From G963422445 sp963422445 (GTDB taxonomy: Bacteria; Pseudomonadota; Alphaproteobacteria; Thalassobaculales; Thalassobaculaceae): 64,000 bases of DNA. The stretch spans positions 620,001 through 684,000 of the forward strand of contig OY729512.2 of assembly GCA_963422445.2 (NCBI GenBank), given 5' to 3'. The notes under the pieces were generated by a model, which worked only from the letters and a program-made list of their open reading frames with translations, did no database searches and was not told the origin of the DNA. Both the position numbers and the translations under genes were made by a program. Positions 27,742-35,280 of the stretch are shown piece after piece; position 1 is the first letter of the stretch; every line of letters starts with the position of its first letter.

Positions 27742-27761
27742 CCATAGCACAAATGCTATGG
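27742..27761. promoter_or_regulatory. Palindromic operator candidate upstream of the second TA module
   Basis: CCATAGCA-CAAA-TGCTATGG has 8-bp perfect arms and ends 11 nt before the toxin ATG at 27773. The core TAGCA/TGCTA half-sites equal those of the palindrome at 24955, which suggests the two antitoxins could recognise each other's sites. Confidence 0.5.
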
Positions 27762-27772
27762 AATGCTGCCCC

Positions 27773-28066
27773 ATGACTTGGCGCGTCGAGACCCTGAACG
27801 ATATCGTGGATCGGGAGCTCGACGCATCGCGCGCCGGCATGCGGGCGCCGTTCGCGCGCATCTGCGGGTTGATCGCCGCGGTCGGCCTTCAACAGATGGC
27901 GCACCGCATGTCAGGCACCTCACCGGCCCGCTGTGGGAGATACGTCTCGGCGGCCGGGGCGGGATTGCGCGGTCGCTCTACGTCGCCGCCACGGGGCGGC
28001 GGGTTGTGGCGGCTCGCGCGTTCGTGAATGAAGACCTGGCGCACGCCGCGCCGGGGAGGGATTGCA
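27773..28066 (+). pseudogene. RelE/HigB-type toxin (Gp49-like), frameshifted
   Basis: It starts with Met-Thr-Trp-Arg-Val-Glu-Thr-Leu-Asn in frame 2, the usual opening of this toxin family. It moves to frame 1 at about 27895, where Val-Arg-His-Leu-Thr-Gly-Pro-Leu-Trp-Glu-Ile-Arg-Leu-Gly-Gly-Arg and Arg-Ser-Leu-Tyr-Val-Ala-Ala-Thr-Gly-Arg-Arg-Val-Val follow. It changes frame again near 28025, where Lys-Thr-Trp-Arg-Thr-Pro-Arg-Arg would be the C-terminus. Two indels mean the toxin is lost while its antitoxin remains. Confidence 0.8.
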
Positions 28067-28345
28067 ATGAACACGCTTTCAGAACTGCACGAGCGTTGGA
28101 GCCAGGATGCGGACTACCGCGAAGCCTATGGGCGGTTGGGATCCGAGTTCGAAGTGGTCTGCGCGCTGATCGAGGCGCGCACCCGCGCGGAGTTCACGCA
28201 GGCGGAGTTGGCCGCGCGGATGAAGACGACGCAGTCGGCAGTGGTACGGCTGGAGAGCGGGCGGGCGCCGCCGTCCACGCGGACATTGGAGAAAGTCGCC
28301 AAGGCGACAGGCACCCGGCTGCGCATTCGGTTCGAGCGTGCGTAA
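28067..28345 (+). CDS. Xre-family antitoxin, orphaned
   Basis: A 92-residue helix-turn-helix protein. The start at ATG 28067 is chosen because GGAGGG lies just upstream and relatives begin Met-Asn-Thr-Leu. The helix-turn-helix (about residues 40-62) has Phe-Thr-Gln-Ala-Glu-Leu-Ala-Ala-Arg-Met-Lys-Thr-Thr-Gln-Ser-Ala-Val-Val-Arg-Leu-Glu-Ser-Gly, the standard Xre pattern. Its cognate toxin upstream is frameshifted, so this antitoxin is now unpaired. It could still bind the palindromes at 27742 and 24955. Confidence 0.88.
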   Translation: MNTLSELHERWSQDADYREAYGRLGSEFEVVCALIEARTRAEFTQAELAARMKTTQSAVVRLESGRAPPSTRTLEKVAKATGTRLRIRFERA

Positions 28346-28499
28346 GGCCAACATTCGCGCGCTTGGCTTGGAAAAATCTCGGTGCCCATGCGATACCCGG
28401 CAATGCCAGCCCATCACGCCGGATCAGATGCAACCATCTATATTTGCTTGATAAACTATATTCCTCGCGATGGTAGGTTAAGACGCCTTAAACGAAGTT

Positions 28500-29048
28500 T
28501 GCCGATCATCGGCAGGCTTTCGCCGACCAGCAGCCCGCCGCTGGCGAAGGCATGGCGCAGATCGTGGACGCGCACATTGTCGAGCCCGGCGCGCGCCCGG
28601 ATGCGCCGCCAGGGGTGTTGCAGATCGGTGAGGTGGCTCCCGGTTTGCGCCCCGCGATCACCCAAGGATTATCCTCCCGCCTGTCCATGCCGCGCAAGAT
28701 CGCGATAACCGGCTCGCCGAGATGCACCACCTTGGCGCCGGTCTTGGTCTCGGGCAAGCGTAGCTCTCCTGCGTCCACGTCGACATGCTCCTACCGTAGC
28801 TTCTGAAGCTCCGACAGCCGGCACCCTGTCAGCACCAGAAGGCGGAAGGCCGCGATAGCAGCCGACGTCTCCGAGCCGTCGCGCTCGACCTTCTTCAGAG
28901 CTTCGCCAAGGCGGCGGTATTCCTCGTCCGACAGGAACCGCTCGCGCCTTGTATGACCCGCCTTAAGTTCTTTGAACAAAGGGTTATCCACAGTTGTTGT
29001 GGCTGCGAATTCTGTGGAAAACCGCCGCTCTACGGCGACCGACGCCAC
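28500..29048 (-). pseudogene. Tyrosine recombinase C-terminal fragment
   Basis: The catalytic half of an integrase on the minus strand. Asn-Pro-Leu-Phe-Lys-Glu-Leu and Arg-Arg-Glu-Arg-Phe-Leu-Ser-Asp-Glu-Glu-Tyr lead into the catalytic Arg region Leu-Thr-Gly-Cys-Arg-Leu-Ser-Glu. A TAG (complement of 28791-28793) then stands where Trp is usual before Glu-His-Val-Asp. The frame continues through Leu-Pro-Glu-Thr-Lys-Thr-Gly-Ala-Lys, shifts near 28640, and ends in Val-His-Asp-Leu-Arg-His-Ala-Phe-Ala-Ser with the final Tyr box missing. The N-terminal half is absent. The fragment beyond the adjacent IS110 element (30295-30922) is an N-terminal half, but both contain the linker segment, so they may derive from two integrases. 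Confidence 0.8.
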
Positions 29049-29049
29049 G

Positions 29050-29286
29050 TCTTGGCCCGGTCACCTGAGTACGGTTTGGGACTGCTGCGGCTCCGTCGTT
29101 AGATGGAAAAGCAGTGCGGGGAAAGCAGCCGCTTTCCCCGCAGGGAGGCGTCGGACCGTCTACGCGCCATGGACACGGGTCCAGAGTGGAGCTTGGTCGG
29201 CTCCTTCCTTGTTCGTTCCGTGCGTCCTGAACGGATGCGTGGGTGTGAAACCCGGATTGAGTTGCAAGGACAAGGGGTCACGGGAC
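29050..29286 (+). ncRNA. Candidate IS110 bridge-RNA region with strong hairpin
   Basis: The left non-coding end upstream of the IS110 transposase is about 240 nt. It contains a perfect 12-bp stem with a 4-nt loop: TGCGGGGAAAGC at 29115-29126 and GCTTTCCCCGCA at 29131-29142. IS110-group elements are known to encode a structured bridge RNA in this position that pairs target and donor DNA. The call is by position and structure only; the internal loops were not aligned with a known bridge RNA, and the transposase itself is decayed. Confidence 0.4.
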
Positions 29287-30233
29287 ATGAACCAAGAAAA
29301 GGTAGTCGCCGGCATCGATGTCAGCAAGGCCACTCTCGACGTCTACATCGCCCTTCGGGCGCGGCGCGGCAGTTCCAGAACGATGCCGGCGGCCGCCGCG
29401 GCCTTCGCAAGATGCTGCACAAAGCGAAGGTCGATCTCGTCGTCGAAGCCACGGGGCGCTATCACAGGCCGGTGCACATCAGCCTCGACGATGCAGGCTT
29501 CCGCGTCGCCGTGGTCAGCCCGCTACAGGCTCGGCGTTTCGCCCAGGCCCTCGGCCAACTGGCGAAGACCGACCCCATCGATGCCGCCATGTTGGCACGC
29601 CTTGGCCAGGCGATGGACCCGGATGCGACGCCGCCACGCAGCGGCGCTCACGTCCGGCTCGGCGACCTCGCCCGGGCGCGGGCGCAGTTGGTCAAGACCA
29701 AGACCGCGCTCTCCAACTCCATCAAGGAATACGAAACGCCGGAAACCGTCGCTGCGTTCAAGCAGCTGGTCAATGACACCAATCGGGAGATCAGCCGACT
29801 CGGGGCCGCGATCCGCGTCGTCATCGTCGACGATCCCGAGCATGCTCGGCGCGACCGCATCGATACCCGGCATCGGCCCTGTCACCGCCGCCGTGCTCTG
29901 TGCCGAGATGCCCGAGCTCGGCACGCTCGGCCGCCGCCAGGCCGCTTCCCTGGTGAGTGTCGCTCCGTTCCCGGACGACAGCGGAAAGAGGGTCGGAAAG
30001 CGATACTGCAAGGGGCCCGAGCCGTTCCTCGAAACCTCCTCTTCATGGCCGAGATGACAGCCAGCATGTACAACGCCGAGATGAAGCAGCTCTACGAACG
30101 CCTGACCGAAGAGGGCAAGCCGCACAAGGTTGCGGTGGTGGCCGTCATGTGCAAGCTCGTCATCCTCGCCAACGTGCGTGTGCGCGACGACCGCGAGGGG
30201 GTGCCGTCCGCTCCCGCTCCGGTCGCTGCATGA
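29287..30233 (+). pseudogene. IS110-family transposase, frameshifted
   Basis: It starts Met-Asn-Gln-Glu-Lys-Val-Val-Ala-Gly-Ile-Asp-Val-Ser-Lys-Ala-Thr-Leu-Asp-Val, with the first catalytic Asp of the RuvC-like DEDD domain. It changes frame near 29355 to Phe-Gln-Asn-Asp then Val-Val-Glu-Ala-Thr-Gly-Arg-Tyr, and Lys-Thr-Asp-Pro-Ile-Asp-Ala holds further acidic residues. It shifts back near 29850 for the C-terminal Ser-Ile-Pro-Gly-Ile-Gly-Pro-Val-Thr-Ala domain and shifts again near 30030 before Met-Tyr-Asn-Ala-Glu-Met-Lys. Three indels make it inactive. Confidence 0.85.
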
Positions 30234-30294
30234 TTGTCGGGCCTGTGGAGAAATCAGTGAACGCTCTTGGATGAAACGCCAGTAGACCCGTATC

Positions 30295-30919
30295 AGCCCC
30301 CCGATTCCGGGTTGACTACAAACACGGATGCTCCGCTCCTGGAACCGCTTGACGTGTCGGCACGGGTTCGAGCCGTCCGGCCGCAGGCCCCAGAGCTCGG
30401 CAAGATTGAAGATTTTGGATAGCACCCCGAGCGTCCGGTTGGCCTGATAGGGCGTCTCCCGCATGTCGTGATGCAGCGCCGCGATGTCGCTGCGCTGGAT
30501 GTCCGGGACCCGGTGTTTGCCGATCCGGGTTCGATGAACAGTTGCACCGGACGGCGGTATTCCTCCGCCATGCTCGGCTTGCAGTGCGAGGGGACATACT
30601 CTTCGAGGAGTCGCTGTCCCAGCTCGCGCATGGTCGGTGCCTTGGCGTCCGGCCTGTTCCACCCCGCCGGGTCTTTCCCGGCCCTGGCGTCGGACATGAT
30701 CTCGGCGGCCCGCGTTCGCGCCTCTGCCGGCGCGACCACGCCGTGCGGTCCGATGGTGACTTTCACAGGCCGGCCGCGATAGCGCGTCTTGACGATGTAG
30801 ACCCTGCGTCCGGTCGGATGAACGCGCACACCGAAGCCCTTCAGGTCGTCGTCCCAGACCACGCGCTCACGCTCTCCCGACTCCAGGGCATCGACGGTCC
30901 GCTTGGTGATCCTGGCCAT
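30295..30919 (-). pseudogene. Tyrosine recombinase N-terminal fragment
   Basis: It begins Met-Ala-Arg-Ile-Thr-Lys-Arg-Thr-Val-Asp-Ala-Leu at 30919. The DUF4102 arm-binding domain (Trp-Asp-Asp-Asp-Leu-Lys-Gly-Phe-Gly-Val-Arg-Val) and the start of the core-binding domain are intact to about 30540. After a frameshift the remainder continues as Val-Pro-Asp-Ile-Gln-Arg-Ser-Asp-Ile and Leu-Trp-Gly-Leu-Arg-Pro-Asp-Gly-Ser-Asn-Pro-Cys-Arg-His-Val. Coding ends at about 30310 against the IS110 element, so the catalytic domain is missing. It starts 170 nt from the partial tRNA at 31089, the classic spacing of an integrase next to its attachment site. Confidence 0.8.
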
Positions 30920-31088
30920 GGCGACTTGCCTCTTGCAATTCGATGTCCGGGACCTTACAGGTACCTGAAGAGAATAAATCAAGGTGCGTTGGAGTGCGCT
31001 GGAGCGCTGGAAGGTCTTCCATAACTGACTGTTTTATAACACTATAGTGAAGATAGGCGCATCGGTTTCGACCATATTGCAATCAAAC

Positions 31089-31133
31089 TCATAACCTGAA
31101 GGTCACAGGTTCGAATCCTACCCCCGCAACCAC
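31089..31133 (+). tRNA. 3' half of an initiator tRNA-Met (CAT), attachment-site remnant
   Basis: From CTCATAACC (anticodon CAT) through the variable loop, the TTCGAAT T-loop and the acceptor 3' strand CCCCCGCAACCA, this matches the 3' half of alphaproteobacterial tRNA-fMet. The D-arm and 5' acceptor strand are absent (upstream sequence is AT-rich), and the T-stem has two mismatches. It cannot be a working tRNA. Such halves are left where an integrative element recombines into a tRNA 3' end. Confidence 0.75.
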
Positions 31134-31136
31134 CGA

Positions 31137-31169
31137 GACCGACATCTCTGGCATGGAGATGTCGGTCTT
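31137..31169 (+). terminator. Strong hairpin directly after the tRNA half
   Basis: AGACCGACATCTC at 31137-31149 pairs with GAGATGTCGGTCT at 31157-31169 (13 bp, 7-nt loop), followed by TCGTGTTTCC. It starts 4 nt after the tRNA CCA end, the expected position of a tRNA terminator. The T-run is weak, so termination is inferred. The same DNA is coding on the minus strand for the recombinase tail. Confidence 0.5.
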
Positions 31170-32785
31170 CGTGTTTCCGCGCCCGTTTCCGGCCCATTCG
31201 AGAATAGTCCCGAGATCGCCGTGCAGCACGGCGTCCATCTCAGCCCATTTCTCGCTCGGGGTGAGCACGATGCGCTCGATCAGTCCGCGGATGGCCGATG
31301 CCGCCGCGTCGCGGTCCTCCGGATGGTCCAGCGTCTCGGCCAGCCGCGCCACCTTGCGCCGGTAGATGTCCGCGATGTTGGGATGGACGTCCGGCAGGTC
31401 GGCGGGCGACGCTGAGAGACGTTCGTTCAGTTCGTCCTGGCGCGCTTCCAGCTCGCGTAGCCGGTCCACCATGCCCCGGACATAGCCGCCGTCCTCGATG
31501 ACGGCGATCATGGCAGCGATCTTCTTCTCGACCTCGGCCAGCTCCTTCCGCTCGCTCGCGCCCGAGGCGCGGCGCTCGCGGTTGATCCGGTTGGTTTCCT
31601 CGGCATAGGCCCGCATCGCCTAGGCGGCCGCCTCCGGCGCCATCAGCCGGTCCTTCAGTCCGGACAGCACCCGCTCCTCGATGACCGTGCGGCGGATGCC
31701 TCGTCCGTTCGAGCAGCTGTCGTTCATCACATGGTTGGAGCAGCCATAGCGGTCCTGGCCGCGCATGGAATAGGGGCCGCCGCAGACGCCGCATTCGAGC
31801 AGGCCCGAGAGCAGGTGGCGGGGCCGGTGGGCGTCGTTCAGCCGGTTGGCGCGAGCGGACTGTGTCGCCTCGATGACGGTGGCGTATTGCTCCGTGATTT
31901 CCCCCTGGCGGTGCTTGACTGCCTTCCACAGCGCGTCGTCGACGATGCGGAGCTCGGGGACCTCGGTGACGATCCACTCCTCCGACGGGTTGATCCGCGA
32001 CACCCGCTTGCCGGTTTCCGGGTTCTTGACGTAACGTAGACGGTTCCAGACCAGCCGGCCGATGTAGAGCTCGTTGTTGATCAGACCCGTGCCCCGCTTC
32101 GCGTGGCCCCGGATGGTGGAGTCGGTCCAGAGCTTGCCCGAGGGGCCGGGGATGCCTTCCCCATTCAGCCGCCGGGCGATCGCGCGCGGGCTCGCGCCGT
32201 CGGCGAACTCCCGGAACACCCGGCGCACGACTTCGGCCTCCGTTTCTGTTGATCGTGCGCCCGCCGCGCACGGGATCGCCCGAGCCGTCGAGCGACTTCA
32301 CCACGTCATATCCGTAGCAGAGCCCGCCGCCCGAGCGGCCCTGCTCGACCCGGCCCCTGAGCCCCCGATGCGTCTTCGCCGCGAGGTCCTTCAGGAACAG
32401 CGCGTTCATCATCCCCTTGAGACCGACATGGAGCTCGTTGATTTCGCCTTCCGACAGGGTGACGATCATCACGCCCGCGAACTTCAGGTGCTTGTAGAGC
32501 GTCGCCACGTCCGCCTGGTCGCGGCTCACCCGGTCGAGCGCCTCGGCGACCACAAATTCGAACAGGCCGCGCCTTGCGTCCTCCAGCAGCGACTGGATGC
32601 CGGGACGCAGGATCATGCTGGCGCCGGAGACGGCGGAGTCCTTGTACGCGCCGGCGATCTTCCAGCCCTCGCACTCGGCGCGTTCGCGGCAGACCCGGAA
32701 CTGGTCCTCGATTGACGCTGCCCGCTGCTGGTCGGACGAGTAGCGGGCGTAGAGCGCGCAGCGCAGGGTCATGGCTTCCGGTCTC

Positions 32786-33005
32786 CTATTTTCCGCCGGT
32801 ATCCTTCGCCGGCGCGTTGTCGTTGGCGGCGTCGAACCTGTCCAGTTCCTCGCGCGATGCGCCGGCCGATGAGCCGGGCCAGCGTCATCACGGCGGCATC
32901 GATCCGCGCCTCCGCTTCGCCGCCTGCCCCGGACCCCGATCCGGGGTTGTCGTTCGCCGCCACGCCGCGAATGGCGATATTCCCGCGATCCTCGCTCTCC
33001 GGCAT
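32786..33005 (-). pseudogene. Small protein preceding the serine recombinase, frameshifted
   Basis: Met-Pro-Glu-Ser-Glu-Asp-Arg-Gly then Val-Ala-Ala-Asn-Asp-Asn-Pro and Ala-Arg-Ile-Asp-Ala-Ala-Val-Met-Thr-Leu-Ala-Arg-Leu-Ile-Gly-Arg-Arg-Ile-Ala-Arg form a short conserved-looking protein of a type often found just upstream of alphaproteobacterial recombinases. A small deletion near 32850 shifts the frame. The expected ending Phe-Asp-Ala-Ala-Asn-Asp-Asn-Ala-Pro continues in the other frame to a TAG at 32786. Function unknown. Confidence 0.55.
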
Positions 33006-33187
33006 CCCCTCGCGCCTCCCGCAACACTACGCTCCCGGGAGCCCATTTGGCCCTGAAATTCGGCCATGTCAAACGGGACAGGTAGGGGATTTCCTGCATG
33101 GAATCATGCGCTTGTGTAGCTCAGGGGACGCAAGGAGGGACATGCGGTGCCTGACGTATGATCGAAAAAATTGGCCGTTCACGCGAC

Positions 33188-33589
33188 TCATGACCCTTCC
33201 CGATCGAAGAGCGGAATATCCATGGCGCGCGCGACATCGTTCATCCGTCGGTCGTAGCTCGCGAGTTCCACGTCCTGACCCTGATCGGCCAGATACACGC
33301 ATGACGCCAGATGCAGGGCATCGAGGGTCCGCAGCGGCCCCGGACCGGGAAAGGCGTCCAGCGCCCGCGCCAGAACCCTCGGGCTCAGCTCCAGCAGCGC
33401 GACCCGTCCGACGAGCCCGCGCGCCGCCTCGCCGTGCGAGTCCGCAAGCCCGCGCGGGTGCAGTGCCGTCCATATCTCGTATTCGAGGAGGCGGCTGTAG
33501 ACCAGCGCCCCGTCCCAGAACGACGCTGGAGGCTGGCGGTCCTCGGTCAGCAGCCAAGCCAGCGCGACGGACGTGTCGAGATAGATCAC
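33188..33589 (-). CDS. PIN-domain toxin (VapC-like)
   Basis: A 133-residue PIN-domain ribonuclease. The Mg-binding acidic residues are in place: Asp5 in Ile-Tyr-Leu-Asp-Thr-Ser, Glu in Leu-Glu-Tyr-Glu-Ile-Trp, Asp in Leu-Arg-Thr-Leu-Asp-Ala-Leu-His-Leu-Ala and Asp in Ala-Ser-Tyr-Asp-Arg-Arg. It starts inside the stop of the upstream antitoxin gene (4-nt ATGA overlap), the normal arrangement of antitoxin then toxin. It looks intact. Confidence 0.9.
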   Translation of the reverse strand: MIYLDTSVALAWLLTEDRQPPASFWDGALVYSRLLEYEIWTALHPRGLADSHGEAARGLVGRVALLELSPRVLARALDAFPGPGPLRTLDALHLASCVYLADQGQDVELASYDRRMNDVARAMDIPLFDREGS

Positions 33590-33864
33590 CGGTCGCGCCG
33601 GCTCTCGTCGAGCTCGGCTAGAACCTCGTCTAAGCTGGCGACCGGGGCGGGCCTGGGCAGCGCTCCCGATCCCGCCAGCGCCGGCGGCGCGAGCACGCCG
33701 GACCGCACCGCCTCGGCGAGGACCGGGCTCCGGCTCTCCCGCAGCGGGCCAAGTTCCGCCACGACGCGGTCGCGGTCGGTCACCAGTATCGTCTCGCCCG
33801 ACGCCGCAAGCCGAACGTACTCGCTCAACCGGTTGTTCAGCGTCTTGATCCCGACCGATCTCAT
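33586..33864 (-). CDS. Phd/VapB-type antitoxin
   Basis: A 92-residue protein. It opens Met-Arg-Ser-Val-Gly-Ile-Lys-Thr-Leu-Asn-Asn-Arg-Leu-Ser-Glu-Tyr-Val-Arg-Leu-Ala-Ala-Ser-Gly-Glu, the prevent-host-death (Phd/YefM) DNA-binding fold, with Ile-Leu-Val-Thr-Asp-Arg-Asp-Arg-Val-Val-Ala-Glu-Leu. The acidic and Pro-rich tail would wrap the PIN toxin. The start at 33864 was chosen over longer upstream frames because those run into the neighbouring IS5 end at 33881. The insertion therefore lies only about 17 nt upstream and may have replaced the promoter. Confidence 0.88.
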   Translation of the reverse strand: MRSVGIKTLNNRLSEYVRLAASGETILVTDRDRVVAELGPLRESRSPVLAEAVRSGVLAPPALAGSGALPRPAPVASLDEVLAELDESRRDR

Positions 33865-33880
33865 GCGTCTAAGGTAGCTA

Positions 33881-34685
33881 CTAGGGCGTGTTGACGAATG
33901 ATCGAAGCATAATCCATGCTGAGACAATGTGGACAAACGCGAGGACCGTCCGAGCGAGCTTGTCATAACGTGTGGCAATGCGACGGAATTGTTTGAGCTT
34001 GTTGAAGAATCGCTCGACCTGCTGGCGCCGCTTGTAGTTTTCTTGATCGTGATGAATCGTCTCAGTCCGGTTCGACCGGGCGGGAATCACGGCTTCGACG
34101 CCCTGGTCGGCCAGCGCCTGGCGAATGTCCTTGCTGTCATACGCCTTGTCCATGACCGCAGCCTCCGGTGCGGGAGATCTGGGCAAAGCCTTCCACAGCA
34201 GCTCGCATCCCACGCCATCATGGCGCTCGCCACCCGTCAACACGACGGACACACCGGTTGTTTCGTTGGCACAGGCCACGTGCAGCTTGGTGGAGAACCC
34301 ACCCCGGGAGCGGCCGAGAGCCTGGGCCTCCTGGCCACCGTTTTTTTTACCGCGCCGGCGGCGTGTTGATGAGCGCGCAGGATGGTCGAATCGATGAACA
34401 CTTCCTTGAGTGGTTCATCATCTACCTGTTGTATCTGTTGCCAGAGCCGCGCCCAGAGGTGGCGCTTCTCCCAACGGCGAAACCGCTGATAAACGGCATT
34501 CCAATGGCCGAATTCGTCGGGCAGGTCGCGCCAGGGGGTTCCGGTCCGCGCCTGGTAGAGGACGGCTTCGATGAACATTCGATCGCTGAGCCGTGGCGGG
34601 GCGCCGGCGGCGTGTTTGCTCTCACGCAGTAGCGGCTCGAGTGTGTCGAGCAGATAGCATCCGTGATGAGCAGGCGTAACGCCAT
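33881..34685 (-). CDS. IS5-family transposase, two frames joined by a -1 slippery site
   Basis: The first frame runs from ATG 34685 and includes Arg-Thr-Gly-Thr-Pro-Trp-Arg-Asp-Leu-Pro. The catalytic first Asp is in Val-Phe-Ile-Asp-Ser-Thr. The second frame (Gly-Gly-Phe-Ser-Thr-Lys-Leu-His-Val-Ala to the end at 33881) holds Ala-Val-Met-Asp-Lys-Ala-Tyr-Asp-Ser and the Glu in Gln-Val-Glu-Arg-Phe-Phe. The two are separated by an A8 run (34341-34348, minus strand) that would give a -1 shift reading Lys-Lys-Asn-Gly-Gly, a known expression mode for this group. A second frame change in the first 20 codons (near 34640) is not explained by this and may be inactivating. Confidence 0.75.
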
Positions 34686-34757
34686 GATAAGTCCCCGGAA
34701 AGTGTCATTGATGGAGAATGATTATCAGCATTTCATGAATTCATCAACACGCCCTAG
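33881..34757 (-). mobile_element. IS5-family (IS427-like) insertion sequence
   Basis: Inverted ends: CTAGGGCGTGTTGACGAAT at 33881 and its near-perfect complement at 34739-34757 (one mismatch). Both contain the CTAG target core that this group favours. It lies between the vapBC promoter side and the LMW phosphatase gene, at the edge of the island. Confidence 0.85.
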
Positions 34758-34781
34758 TCTCCAACCCCCTGTGACACGCGG

Positions 34782-35270
34782 TCACGGCAAGCCGATTTCG
34801 ACATTGACCATGGAGAATTTGGCTTTGATCCGCCGAGTCAGATCGTCGCGGACCTGACGATAAGCTGCCAATCGCATTTCCCGGCTGCCTTCAATGATGG
34901 TGGCGTCCAGCGTCGGCCAGTATTCGATATCGCAAGCCATGGTCCACGTCATCTCGGCAGCCCGGTGATGTGCTTCGGGAGACAGCGAGATGATCAGGTC
35001 GAAGAAATGATCCTCCATGTCATCGAATGTCTTCGGCCGGTGTCTGGCGAGGCTGATATCAATCTCCTGCAGAACCTCGACGGCCATCGGATCAAGATCG
35101 CCTTCGCGCACGCCGCAGGAATCAACATAGATCGTCGTGCCATGCAGATATTTGAGAATGGCTTCCGCCATCGGCGAACGCACGGCATTCTTGAAGCACG
35201 CAAACAACACTGCGCCTGGCCGTTCGATCGTGGTCGTGAAGGGATGAAGCGGACCGGTGCCGAGCATCAC
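34782..35270 (-). CDS. Low-molecular-weight protein-tyrosine-phosphatase-like protein
   Basis: A 162-residue protein with the C-x5-R-S active-site loop Cys-Phe-Lys-Asn-Ala-Val-Arg-Ser-Pro-Met-Ala-Glu at the start of the domain. A general-acid Asp candidate lies in Tyr-Trp-Pro-Thr-Leu-Asp-Ala-Thr. The loop residues differ from the usual Cys-x-Gly-Asn, which is common in the alphaproteobacterial member found beside UPF0262 genes (sometimes annotated as arsenate-reductase-like). It sits 10 nt after UPF0262 on the same strand, consistent with a conserved murA-hisD-UPF0262-phosphatase order. In many alphaproteobacteria infA follows; here the IS5 element and island follow instead. Confidence 0.85.
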   Translation of the reverse strand: MMLGTGPLHPFTTTIERPGAVLFACFKNAVRSPMAEAILKYLHGTTIYVDSCGVREGDLDPMAVEVLQEIDISLARHRPKTFDDMEDHFFDLIISLSPEAHHRAAEMTWTMACDIEYWPTLDATIIEGSREMRLAAYRQVRDDLTRRIKAKFSMVNVEIGLP

Positions 35271-35280
35271 GCGTCCCCGG

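Larger units (their letters stand above)
29050..30290 (+). mobile_element. IS110-family insertion sequence, approximate limits
   Basis: A DEDD-type transposase gene with a 240-nt leader lies between two integrase fragments. IS110 elements lack clear terminal repeats, so the limits are set from where integrase coding stops on each side. They may be wrong by up to about 50-100 nt. Confidence 0.6.
31089..32772 (-). pseudogene. Large serine recombinase (resolvase family), decayed
   Basis: It starts Met-Thr-Leu-Arg-Cys-Ala-Leu-Tyr-Ala-Arg-Tyr-Ser-Ser-Asp-Gln-Gln with the catalytic Ser of the resolvase domain, followed by the recombinase domain. One inserted base near 32235 shifts the frame before Val-Val-Arg-Arg-Val-Phe-Arg-Glu-Phe-Ala. 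The zinc-ribbon Cys-Gly-Val-Cys-Gly-Gly is intact. A TAG (complement of 31620-31622) stands where Glu is expected before Ala-Met-Arg-Ala-Tyr-Ala-Glu-Glu. A coiled-coil segment follows. The C-terminus Val-Gly-Phe-Glu-Pro-Val-Thr-Phe-Arg-Leu is encoded by the tRNA half on the other strand, as is common for elements whose recombinase gene ends in the attachment site. Confidence 0.85.

Noticed and set aside
28983..29020. TTATCCACA and TGTGGAAAA near 28983, resembling DnaA boxes
   Set aside because: They fall inside an integrase remnant, with only two partial boxes and no replication gene nearby. Not an origin.
9673..31622. Amber codon reassignment to explain several TAG codons in frame
   Set aside because: The same genes also carry frameshifts, TGA codons and deletions, so decay explains them. 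Core genes show no internal TAG.
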